64,000 bases of DNA from Perkinsus chesapeaki (Eukaryota; Perkinsozoa; Perkinsida; Perkinsidae), in NCBI GenBank assembly GCA_013115145.1, contig JAAPAO010000025.1, positions 1 through 64,000 of the forward strand, given 5' to 3'. Under the pieces are notes generated by a model. That model was not told the origin of the DNA. It saw nothing but the letters and a program-made list of their open reading frames with translations, and did no database searches. Of this stretch, positions 1 to 10,885 are shown piece after piece. The translations under genes were made by a program, and so were the position numbers. Numbering within the stretch: the stretch's first letter is position 1; the number at the start of each line of letters is the position of its first letter.

Positions 1-559
1 GTAGTATTGGTATTCTGGCTCAAGCTCCTTTGTTGTGTTATTCTTCAGAGTTCATCAACTAATACCGCGACACGGGAGCGCATGCGGGCGCTTGAAGCGC
101 CGCGCTTCCACTGTCCCCTTCGCTTTCTCGCGCCGACTCTCTACCTAGTCAAGAGGCTCTGGCAAAGCAGGACTCTGGGCATCACGAGTTTTTGACGAGG
201 CAAAGAGTTGGGCATATGGAGGACCTCCAGCGGAGATTTTGGCAAAGCATCAAGCCTGCAGGTACACGCAAGCGCAAAGTAGACAGTTTGTGTTGTGGCG
301 TACAGTACATGACATGTACAACATTGTTGTGATGTTGGTTATCGGAAGTCCCAGCACATTTGACATGCCGCGTCCTCAGTTGGCCTCAGTTTAACTCAAC
401 AGCCTTTCGTAAACTAGCACTCACTGCAACAAATTTGTGACGGTATACAGTGTATACTATACACAGCCTCGTGTTCAAGGGCTAGATCAACTGTGGAACG
501 ACAGTAACTCAACAGACAACAATTCTATCTCTACCACAGTCTGTTAGGTGTTATTAATA
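1..559. other. gene-poor flank
   Basis: No convincing exon is seen. The only open frame (7-195, +) has no start ATG, no recognisable domain and ends in a compositionally ordinary stretch. The final 60 bases lead into the start of the secreted-protein gene and may hold its promoter and 5' leader, but no motif can be named. Confidence 0.4.
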
Positions 560-964
560 ATGCTATTGATCGTACTTCTCGTCCAACTAATCATTCTCAC
601 CCCTGCATGGCATATCCCTGATGGGGAGTTCGACGGTCAAGCTTCGAACCCTTACATCAATCTCAAGTGCCACTTCGACACCACAGGCCCAGAGCCTACT
701 GTCGTGATTGAAGCGAACTGTGATGGCAGAGAATGGCACAAGACAGGGTTGCCCCTCAAGTTGAAAACATCAAAAGATGGAATATTTGTTATCCCCAATA
801 TTGGAGCGAAACCCGTATATCGGGCGTTTATTGGCTGGCTCAGATTCAGATGCGCCGGAAGGTTTAAAGAAGGCGATTTCGCGACTTACAAAGTTACCTC
901 TGTTGGTAACCAGGTGAAGATATCTGAAGAAGGACGATGGGTTGATATTTTCAAGGCCCGTTAG
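560..964 (+). CDS. small secreted protein of unknown family
   Basis: A 134-residue intronless frame. The first ATG (560) is chosen because it directly begins a strong signal peptide: MLLIVLLVQLIILTPAW, a hydrophobic core followed by a small-residue region where cleavage could occur. A GTG at 548 is in frame but has no reason to be used. The mature part is basic and polar, with three Cys (motifs CHFD, ANCDG, FRCAG) and a Trp-rich C-terminus. No known domain is recognised. Perkinsozoan genomes carry many such lineage-specific secreted proteins, so export or contact with the environment is the natural guess, but this is inference. The reverse-strand frame over the same bases (770-994) looks like a shadow. 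Confidence 0.6.
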   Translation: MLLIVLLVQLIILTPAWHIPDGEFDGQASNPYINLKCHFDTTGPEPTVVIEANCDGREWHKTGLPLKLKTSKDGIFVIPNIGAKPVYRAFIGWLRFRCAGRFKEGDFATYKVTSVGNQVKISEEGRWVDIFKAR

Positions 965-3939
965 GTCAGCTACTGGTATGTGCCAAGCCTCCACATACCA
1001 GTATAGAGTACCAGCATATCATTAGACTTACCGTATGTCTACTTAATCACTCCTTTACGTAGTATCGACGGTATTCTTTCAAAGGCGCTCCCTGTGAGCT
1101 TAGGCCTATTTCCCTCTGAACACCATGGGCTGTGGAGTTGAATATAATGATGGTACATATTGTAGAGTACTATTGCTGCTCCATCAGCCAGGTACATAGA
1201 GACAGTCACCATAATGTACACGCGTGCAGCTTATTCCCTTGGGCCTGCGTGCCTCAGGGTTGTGATAGACGTTCTGGGAATTGCTGACTGTTGCCCTTGT
1301 TCCGTAGCCATCTTGGCTCAAGGTCTCAGTGTACTTTTGGTTGACCTGTATCCCTCTAGCGTATGGCGGGTCGCGTTCTCTCCAGTGACAGCCCGGGGGC
1401 TGGTACCAACAACAGTACCCTGGCTGCCAGGAGCTGCCATTGCCATTCATAATGCAATCGTGAGTTATCAATCTGTAGCCTTCGGTGTGCCTCGCCCTTC
1501 TCCAGCAACTTATTTAAGCGTACTCATTAAGCGTACTCCATACTTTTTACTTATTTCGGCCTGTGTTGCTATCGTGACTGAGTAATGTAATAGGGCAATG
1601 ATTTAACTGAGAGTAACTGTGTCGCTGTCAACAAGGCCTCGCCGTGGCTCCGTCTTTACGCAACTTCTCCACGGACGATCCTCGTTTTCCACCGAGTGGG
1701 CCACTCCGTGGTGACTCACCATTCACTTCATTCGATCCAGCACCCATTTTGGGGACGGGACGTTGATACTTTAGTAATTTGAACACCGCCTCCATAACAC
1801 TCGAATCAAATACCCCACCAGATTTCTCGGCGAGAACTTTCAGTCTGACATTCGTCAACTCAGAATGCCATCAAAAGTCATGGCATCGTCAAAAGTGAAT
1901 TACTCAGGTATGGTTCATGAATTGAGCTTCGTGAAGCACCTCATGGTATGAGGTGCTCTTCATAGGTATTCAAAAAATAAGCTGTTCAACTAACTCAATT
2001 CCGCAACAACAGGAATACTATAAATTGAATGTACCGATGAGAGACTGGCGAACATTAGAAGCCCGGACTCGAAATCGAAAATCCTAACGGCGAAAGTGAT
2101 TGTCCTACCCAATGTTCATTGAACCAATTCTGAGATTCAGAATCGATTCCAGCAACGCATTTTACGTGTAAAAAGCAGTTCTGGAATCGATTCTGAATTT
2201 CAAAATCGGTTTATTGAACGATCCCCTAATCGCGAAAAACTGATCGTAGATCTTCCCGTTTCAGATTCATACGCTCAAATACGCTCGTCGAGACACAATC
2301 CGAACCTGATGTTCAAAAGGTGTGGTGAGATCCAACTTTTTATTCACCTCATCTTTAATATTTCAATTCTGATCAAACTGTGGGCTGTCTTCAGCTTTAG
2401 TAACCCATTTATACATTTTTATCACTGCATTCGTTTACTACCCGGCTGGTAGTACCAGCCGCAACTCGGGAACCCGGATATAAGGTCACCTCTCAGTAAC
2501 TGGTATACTACATTTGTTCGACTAGACATAGTAGATGGGTCCAGAATCTGGACTTCAGATATATAGAATCGGTCACTCACGCCTTCCCTCCCTCGACGAC
2601 ATACCCGACAAGCAGCACGGCGTGGTCTGGGTTTCCCTTGCAATTTGAGACTAGCAATAGCCTAATCACGTAGTGTAGCAGACACGTCGGGAGCTACTTT
2701 CTACAATTCCGCTACGGTAGTAGATGAACTCGGGAGTATTGACGAATAATGTTAGAGGCTCTCACAGTGAGAGCGATGGGGTCAGACTGCAGCTCTTGGA
2801 TGAGCACATCCAGCCTCCGACTGGGGATAATCACACTTTCCTTTCTTGAGTAGGTCACTAGCCTGGACCATACACTATCTGACATACCATGCTCATCCGT
2901 ATCAGCTCCCGCTATTAGCGGGGTTCGTTGAGAGAGCTCACGTTAAACGTCAACGGAGGAGTAATAACTTAATATCGTACGTAGAGATCGAGGCATGTCT
3001 TATCGTAAATTACACTGCTGCAGGGATGTCTCTTGGTAGCATAGTGATAGTCCTTGTCCGGCATAATCTGTCATCCGTGCTACCAATTGAAACACGTACT
3101 TTGCATCTTCTCAAAACATTGACTCGTTCAGTGCTAACGATGAGTGAGTTAGCGAAAGTGAGTTCCGCTGAGCGGAATTGCTCTTTACGCTTCGCAGAGA
3201 GAATCCCTGTTATAGTAGTAAACAAATCATCATTAGCTTCGATTGCTGACCTCGGGAACTTCCTCAGGTAGCTTCGATGTGGGTCTGTACTACAGAACCC
3301 ATCGCGCCATTTTCCCTTCTCATCTTCAAGGAGTAGGCGCTTGAAGGGGAAATGAAACGGTGAAAACCGTGGCTAGCTAAGCCGTCTACGTCATGGGCAG
3401 CTTCGTACATGCTTTATAACGTGTCCTTGACGGACTCCTCAAACCACACTATTCTCGACAACAATGCTCATGAGCCATGCTGGAGGGTAGAGCCACCACT
3501 AGAGCGCTGTATGCATTATACAGTATAATAACTCAACGCTCAATCCATGACAACAAAGACTGATCACCAGTTACGACGTGATAGATATTCATCATCAGTC
3601 GACATGAACGATCTTGCCTGAGACGGGACCAAATGATGGAGTAATGGAAAGTATATAATAGGCTACTAGTGTATTATCATTATCAGGGAGTCATAGGAGA
3701 ACATTTGGTCTAGGAACTCATTTTCTACCAAAATTCCCTTACATCTCTTCCGCATCAGGAACGCGTTCCTGTGGGGCAAGATGACTCCCAGATCATTATT
3801 TTGGGCTCATTATATTCAATAGGTGTGCATCAATATATCAAACATGAACATATATCATATATGATATATGATATATCGGACAGATATAATAAATCTGGAT
3901 GCACAATTCAACTACCAAGTACGTGCTATATAACTAGTC
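965..3939. other. about 3 kb with no supported gene
   Basis: Open frames at 1214-1585 (+), 1184-1471 (-), 1628-1858 (-), 2846-3271 (+) and 3010-3225 (-) overlap each other on opposite strands, and none shows a domain or consistent splice signals. The + frame 1214-1585 is hydrophobic and could be a membrane exon, but nothing decides it. The stretch holds two inverted repeats (1935-1957 and 2135-2198) and an AT-rich palindromic patch near 3850-3880. Confidence 0.4.
2135..2198. repeat. perfect inverted repeat, 18-bp arms
   Basis: Arms 2135-2152 (ATTCAGAATCGATTCCAG) and 2181-2198 are exact reverse complements around a 28-nt loop. A smaller hairpin (10-bp arms 1935-1944 and 1948-1957) lies about 180 bases upstream. 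No gene boundary is seen beside it. Confidence 0.85.
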
Positions 3940-6900
3940 CTAGTTCAAAAGGAGCAATTCCAGTGCACCAGTATCCCATCCTTCACCTTCTTTCACAACG
4001 TAATGAACGTCATGCACGTCGTTGAGCTTCTCCGTATTATGACTAACCGACAACACCCCTGTCGTCGGCGGTAGGTTTTTCCTTAATGTCTTGTAAAGCT
4101 CAGCGTGCTGGTCAGCCGCGAGATTACTGGTGCCTATAGCACGGAATTATGCCACGCAAATTCATTGTGTAAGTCTTTACTTTCGTCAAGAAAGAGCCAT
4201 TCGGGCTTGCTGAGGAGCGCGTGCGCGATTTCCAGGCGTTGCGCTTCGCCAGCCGATAGGATCATGCTCCAGTGCTCTCGACGGTCCAACGGGTGTGGTG
4301 GCAATAGCGTGGCTTGCTGGAACTTCGGCGATTCTCCGAATAGTGGCAGTTCTAGCGGAGTAGGAGGGGCGAAACTCGTGGACAGGAGCTGCAAAGATTT
4401 GCGAATCGAATCAAGGACAGAGTGACATTTCAAAGAGGATCGAGGATTTCGCATTAAGCGTGTGAAAGAGCACTATTCTGTAGAACAGAAGATTGCAGAA
4501 TCTGTACTCGTTATAAACAACTCTACAAATGATAAGATCCTTATTATAATAACCATCACCTTCTCCCTGATAATCTTTTATTGAACGACATTGTGGAAGT
4601 CCTCGCAGTGAGGGTTCGACATTTCAACAGGAAGAGCCCAATAACATTTTCTCAGGTCCAGCAAGATACGGTAATGTCACCGTAACGCGCCACAACACGG
4701 TCAGCCATCGAGGGGAGGCAAGATGACTTACGTGCGTGAGACCAACAAGATGAAGTACACATTCAATTTGACGATCAGAATAAGCCTCGGGATCGTCGGG
4801 ATAGCAGACTGCTTCACGCAGCGAGCCTGGGCAAGAACACATTGCAAAGTAAGACTTCGGCAACAACTTACCATCTCTTAAAGGAGCTTTTCGCGAAGGC
4901 AGAAAAAGTGACTTGTCCTTCGGCGGCATGCTGAGCCGAGATCTTGGACCAACGAATCTGATATGGCATTGACAACGTACAGTGGGAATCTGAGCTTACG
5001 GCCAGACTCCAGCCAAAGCACGCAGGAGACTTGTCTTCCCACTGCCTTCTGGGCCGCTCAAGAGGGCCCATTGCCCTTTGCCGAGTTTGAAGTTGACTTT
5101 CGTTAAGAGAGCCAAATCATCTTCTTTCTTGCCCGGGAGGAAAAATAGACCTTTTGACTCAGTGGGAGTGTAGATGTCGCACGAGTCGAGTGTTAACGAA
5201 TCGTCATCGCCTGAAAATTGATCGTCAAAGTTTATAAGTCCATGCGAATAAGAAGCATGTCTGAGAAATTTATCGACACCAAAATGCTGCATTGTTCATG
5301 AGACACAGCATCGTATTTATACTAGTTAAGTACTCCACGTGGCAGTATATGATATCGAGTATCTATTGAAACCAAAAGCCGAAACACATAGTGGCCACTG
5401 GCGACTATGTCAGCATGTCCCGACTTTTGGCGACTCGCCACGGTGACACAGGGAAATGAAATTTACTTGGCGAAGTATTCATGAAATTTCTCGGAATTTT
5501 TCACGGCTCCCTCAGCTCGTCAGGATCGAGAGATTCAAAACTGATCGACACTCCTCCGAGATTGATCAACTATATCGATCTTTTTTCATTCTTCTTCTCA
5601 TCGTTATCAGATCACAAACCCTTACCAGCAACTGGCTTAAGACCGCTCCGAGTTTTAGACAGGAGATTGAGAGCAGATTCAAACTCAAATAGCCGATTTC
5701 CCGCAGCACGCCATTTGATGATGATACCTAAACAGAGCCATAAAACCCGCACAGATCATCAATCAAGGTGCGTATACGATATTCGCTCCGAACAACCAAA
5801 TTTGGATCACTTGGAATCACTCGACATGTTCGGCAATCTATAACATCGTTCAGTTCCAACATAGCGATCTCCTGCGAAATTATCCATACTTCTCGGCAAG
5901 AAATAACTATTTATAGTTTTTGCACAGCCAAGCTCGCCTACCGTAAGATTGAACGAACCATCTGAGGGCCTCTAGCACATAGCGTAGAGCATGCACTGTC
6001 TGATTAAGATGCCCTAGAGTGATCTGGCTCGAGAAGTAGGCGCCGGAAAGCACCTGGCGAGAAAAATACGACAACGGTTCGGATTGAGATGCAACTTACG
6101 AACAGGGGGAAGATATTGCCGGTGTACTCGAAGAAGGAGTCAAATAGCTTCAAGCGTTTGGTGACAAACATAGATTCATATCTGAGATGCGCTCACTGGG
6201 AATCGAACCCACGCCCTCAACAAGCCTCACGTTATCCGTTTTATATTCATAAAACTTCTCTCGAGTCTGGATAATTCTCGGCCTAAAAGTCGCTGGAGAT
6301 TCTCCAGGTAAAGGCGGTTACCTTGCGCGTGCAGCATCGCGACATTTTCTCCGTGATCTCGAATTCTAATAAGGTCCGATCGAAAATCGGCCTCAACTCG
6401 CTGCGCCGCGTAATCCAGAACCTACCAAGATCACTGTGTGATTTGACAAGGCGACAAAGGCGCTTACAATCAATTGCTGACCAACGAGATGGGTACCGAG
6501 GGATCCTAGTAGACAGTAGACGAGAGAAGTGTACCTGAAGCAGTACAATGTGATAACGACGTATAAAAGAATGTTACTAATGCGGAGATAGATTAATAAT
6601 ATTGATAGAAAATCAGTTACTAATGCGGAGATAGAATAATAATATTGATAGGAAATAAGTTACTAATGCGGAGATAGATTAATAATATTGATAGAGAATA
6701 AGTTACTAGTGCGGAGATAGATTAATAATATTGATAGAGAATAAGTTACTAGTGCGGAGATAGATTAATAATATTGATAGAGAATAAGTTACTAGTGCGG
6801 AGATAGATTAATAATATTGATAGAACATAATTTACTAGTGCGGAGATATATTAATAATATTGATAGAAAATAAGTTACTACTGTGGAGATATATTAATAA

Positions 6901-8387
6901 TATTGATAGAAAATAAGTTACTACTGCGGAGATAGATTAATAATATTGATAGATAATACTGATAAGTCCCTAAAGCACAGTGAAACACGAAATGCATTCC
7001 TTCTGGGCATGTTTAATAGCTGCTTACAAAAGCCAACCGGGCATTCTCAGTCCATGAACACCAAAGGCGTCTTGAGGGGACAGTCGGAATAGAAGAGGTA
7101 AGAAGACAACTGACACAATATGATGGAACATACTCAAGCAGGTTCACTTACGCAAAGTGCCTCCAGAAAGCATCATGCCCGATACCAGAGACCAGCTCGC
7201 ATCTGTAAATACGTTAACCTGAGGAAAATCTTTTCAATTGGAAGGTTTAGTGGTGCCCGACATCGTTAGCGATACGCTGGTCAGGGTTGTCCAGAGTTGT
7301 GGCCTTGGTCGTTGAGCCTTCCAAACCGACTAGCTGCATACGGTAGTGACTGAATGAAAATATACGTATGAAGGGTAGAGTACGAGAAGCCCTCTAATAT
7401 ATAAAATAAATAATAGCTTTACATATACAAAACATTATACAATACAAACATTACCTACAATACATTTTACAAATTTTGTATATAAAACAAAGTGCCAAGG
7501 GTATCCGATGCTCCACTAATCTGACTAATTACATTGCTTGGATGTTATCCTAGCAAATAGATAACAAAACATCAGCTGCAAGTTAAAATACGTTGTGTGC
7601 TATAATATAGCACACAGTGCTCACTTCATGATTCATATGAGTTATTCAGTAACTGAATATAAACTTAATAATATAACAGAGCTTCAGTTATATAACAATG
7701 TAGCAATGAATGTACCGCCGCACCTCACCACAGCATTTTACCCCACCATCAAATAGAGTCTATTTGATAGACCTTGCGACCATCGAATAGACGTATTCTA
7801 ATAATACTTCATCACCGGAAGTCATTGACATTCAAACCGCCAAGTATAAAATATGTCGTCTTACGCTGAGTCCTTCAACCACATCCTCTGCAACCTATCG
7901 GTATGATGAGCTCGCCATTCCAACAGGAACATTGATCGAAGATACATACCGTATGCAGTGAGGAGAATGTCACCGAGGACGCAGAAGATCTAGACTCAAA
8001 ATATCGAGGAGGAATCTCCGATTGTTTTACAAAGTTGAAAATGTTGAGGAGGAAGTTGTCGAAGTCCTTCGCTTGAATGCAGTTCCAGTAGCGCGCAGTG
8101 ATATCGTTGACGAGGTAGGACAGTCCCACATTACACAGTGATAGCAGGGTAAGGACCTGAGAGCGCCGAGGTTGTGAAGCGCTACACCATATCGGCTGTG
8201 TGGTCTAGTGGTATGATTCTCGCTTAGGGTGCGAGAGGTCCCGAGTTCAATTCTCGGCACAGCCCTTCATCCACCTTACAAATGCATATCTCCATGAGCT
8301 CTTCTTCCCTGTCCTTCCAGAAAAGTACGGTTTGATCAGAGCCAGCATCTTGCCCAACTCTAGCGGGCTCGTGCTCCCTGAAGACAT
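3940..8387 (-). CDS. ABC half transporter (ABC_membrane_2/ABCD-type)
   Basis: Membrane half transporter: a transmembrane domain followed by an ATP-binding domain, related to the ABCD (peroxisomal fatty-acyl) and SbmA/YddA families. Substrate and membrane are not shown by the sequence. Exons read here: 8280-8387, 8031-8156, 7950-7989, 7865-7887 (weak), 7262-7333, 7152-7218, 7028-7109, 6468-6505, 6231-6421, 6100-6181, 5942-6053, 5626-5727, 5000 to about 5286, 4872-4957, 4732-4826, 4181-4388, 3940-4133. Diagnostic motifs are LDNPDQRIAND and PGWLL in the membrane part, EADFRSDLIRIRDHGENVA before the last helices, Walker A GPEGSGKTSLL, a variant signature LSAGEAQRL, Walker B WLFLDE followed by STSNL, and a switch His in SVSHN. 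Phases match at nearly all joins. Start 8387 gives MSSGSTSPLELGK. Open points: the joins at 7028/6505 and 5626/5286, and the apparent lack of the usual WRxWLT helix. Confidence 0.85.
6182..6230 (-). other. 49-nt intron made of tRNA 3'-half-like sequence
   Basis: Intron of the ABC transporter between exons ending in ..NIKRIT and beginning YESMFV; the phase-2/phase-1 join is exact. It starts GTGAGGC, contains GGGCGTGGGTTCGATTCC (variable loop plus T arm with the pol III B box) and ends CATCTCAG. Almost nothing else is present. The tRNA-like strand is the sense strand of the gene. Confidence 0.8.
6573..6959. repeat. 43-bp minisatellite, 9 copies
   Basis: Nine head-to-tail units of 43 bp. Each begins GTTACTAATGCGGAGATAG or a close variant and continues with an AT-rich tail ending near ATTGATAGAAAATAA. 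Divergence is by point changes (AATGCGG, AGTGCGG, ACTGCGG), with the middle copies most alike. The array lies in the ABC transporter intron between the PGWLL exon and the GTHLVG exon. Confidence 0.9.
8157..8279 (-). other. ABC transporter intron 1, host of tRNA-Pro
   Basis: The donor is GTAAGGTGG just after the codons for SSWRYAF; the acceptor is CTCTCAG before VLTLLSL, phase 0 to phase 0. The tRNA-Pro gene (8194-8265) fills most of this 123-nt intron on the opposite strand. Confidence 0.85.
8194..8265 (+). tRNA. tRNA-Pro (AGG)
   Basis: Full cloverleaf by eye. Acceptor GGCTGTG pairs with CACAGCC; the D arm contains TCTAGTGGTATGA; anticodon stem CTCGC/GCGAG encloses loop TTAGGGT with anticodon AGG; T stem CCGAG/CTCGG encloses TTCAATT. 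The unpaired base after the acceptor is C. A and B boxes are intact. It is nested antisense in an intron of the ABC transporter. Confidence 0.95.
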
Positions 8388-8399
8388 CTTCCATTCATC

Positions 8400-10880
8400 A
8401 GCTAACTTCCACCATGCGAGACTCACCTCCTTGAGTGTTCTCCTGTGGCGTTGTTAGCTCCTCATCGAAGTTCGTTTCCGACCACCGCAGATGAAGATAT
8501 TCGAACGCGACCACCGCAGCCTAACAGATGGATTCCTCTCTACAGCCACTGCCGTCTCGAACAAATCCTTTTTAAAGTATTATAGATTAAACGGTTTGGC
8601 GAATGTGTTCGATTTATACACTATCTTATATCAGACACTGCGGAGAACATAATAATGAAACATCATGTCCAATCGTATAGCCAGGCAGTTAGACCGCAAT
8701 TCCTCCGGAATTTACTCATCAGTCTTGAGGAAGTGAACCCGGTTGACTTAACCAGACGTATATATCCCAACGATGTGTGACACTGCTTACCACCAAAACT
8801 GCGAGCATGGCCCCATAGATCGGCCAAGGTTGAGCAGTTCTTCGTCCTTCATCATCGCTATCGCTCGTCAAAGCAGGAATAACCTACCAAAAAGCTATCA
8901 GCTGCAGTAATACAAACCATCTATAGCGAACCATATGATTATCTGTAGACGCTCGACATTATATGGCAGTGATGGTAGATGCTCTAACAGTAGGCTCACA
9001 GCAACCCACTGTCAGTAGGCTATGCAGTGTTGTAGCGTAAGGGATATTTGAGCGCAGCATACCGATGCTCGTGCATTCGCTACAGTATAATACATTCCAA
9101 AAAATTTGAAGGAAAATGTAATTAATGAAAAACTATTTGCATTTCCAGTGCATTCCGATGTATACCAACTTTCCTTTCCAGCGATGTTCGTTATACAGAT
9201 TGGTTGCACAGGATGTGGTTCAAGCACTTGAGGAAGTAAGACCTATTTCATACTGGCTTCTATCTTGGGCGGCCAGAGCGACGGGATATAACAACCGTGA
9301 AGTACTTGGTTAGAAGCGGCGTTCAGCGGCACTGAGTCGGATTAAGGCAGGACACGGAGTTCATCACAAAAACGAAGGGATTAGCAAGCTCATTTCGGTG
9401 ACACTGATTCCACCTCAACAATACTTGAATTTGTGAACCACAGAAAATGCCTACCGGTTGAGTTCCGTTCGCGACGGGCTGCTCGCCGACCAGAGCGCTC
9501 ATCAAAAGACTGTCCGTGCTGATCAGAGAAGACTGCATTCCATGCTCCCACAGCCCGGCAGCTCCCACAGCCAAGTCTGTTCCCCGAAGGGCTCCAACCT
9601 ACAAGACCCAAGTTCGATCCTCGGATGCGTTATTTTTATTCTTACTGTAGATTGCCCTGCTTCATCCTCTATATGTATAGGTGCTTTGTAGGGCGGTAAG
9701 CCCCTTACTTGACTGCATGGACTGGTAGAGGTATCATCACAAGGTGGAGGGTCGACGAGCGGCTCACCACAGACAACCTAATAGAAGAATCACTACTGGA
9801 GTCATGTGACGACGAATGCTATATAAACGGTCACATAACGGCCGTCAAGCACGACGACCAAATGTCACCATAATGGCGATTATCTTGTTTTCGTCTTTGC
9901 TAGTGTTGATAAGATGGGATAAATAATATTATATTAGTATCATAATAATGAGTATATTATTCGATTTTTAAATGTGAGCAAACGGAGTGTCGCGTTAGTA
10001 AAACCCGTACGGACAGTGGGAGTGGCACGCCCGCGCGCCCGGGACACAATGGCGGTGCGCAATAGTTCTATCCACTAGTCGCATACAATATATATTTTAA
10101 TGTTGCTCGTAAAAATATATTATTCTATTCAAAAATGAAAAGATTCTTTTCTCGCCATTTTTTTATTTTTTTCTCGTGAAATGGGTGCTGCCCGAGAAAG
10201 AATATTTATGAGAACACGCTTCCTACAAAGCTCTATACAAATACAAGTACTATTATAAACTAGTTTATATAGTCTAATATAAGTTGTATTAAAGAACCAA
10301 TATACCATTTTACATAATTATAAAATATCCACAATTCAGACGAAACTAAAAATCCTCTTTTCCTCGACAACGTAGCAATTATATCCGCCCTACCTCCGCA
10401 AGCAGTACAAGTCCGCAGACCAGACCAGGGACAGTAATTATAAACACTTTGAGATGAATACAAAAGTGTATTGGCTGCAACAACAATACTCCACTACTCA
10501 TTAACCACGCAACTCAGTGCAATAATACGGAAATAATATCATCTCATTTATCATGCTCATCATCGGCATCCTCGGCTATATAAGGCAAGTTGCTGTCATT
10601 TAACGTACTGAAATAAAATGTAGCAGAAATACTAGCACTGTCATAAAGTGTCCCTGACGTATCCTAGGTCGATTCGTGCACTGGGAACCATAAAGGAGCA
10701 TAAAATGCAACTCTCCTGTTTAAAATACAAATAAATTTCCTGACAAAACTGCTACTATACTTTCGCATTACGAAGCTCGATGAACACATTTCCGGGACGC
10801 TAGACGATTCCTTCAATGCGAGGCAATCCTGTCCACATGTTTAAAAGGTCACCGATGGCTCGCCCACTCAGCTGTCAGCT
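8400..10880. other. 2.5 kb without a supported gene
   Basis: Short open frames on both strands between 9012 and 9691 and at 10260-10463 have no domain or paired splice sites that I can defend. Around 9605 there is an isolated tRNA T-arm-like stretch (AAGTTCGATCCTCGG, +). The bases 9900-10300 are AT-rich. Confidence 0.4.
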
Positions 10881-10885
10881 TTCTT

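Noticed and set aside
1214-1585. Hydrophobic + frame as a membrane protein
   Set aside because: Overlaps an equally long reverse frame, has no splice partners and no recognised family.
4855-4871. A 17-nt intron (GTAAGTTGTTGCCGAAG) in the ABC transporter
   Set aside because: A 48-nt intron using the same donor and the acceptor CTTGCCCAG restores the conserved SLREAVCYPD block in phase, so the short version is not needed.
6560-6960. The 43-bp array as a CRISPR
   Set aside because: Units are contiguous with no unique spacers, in a eukaryotic intron; it is a minisatellite.
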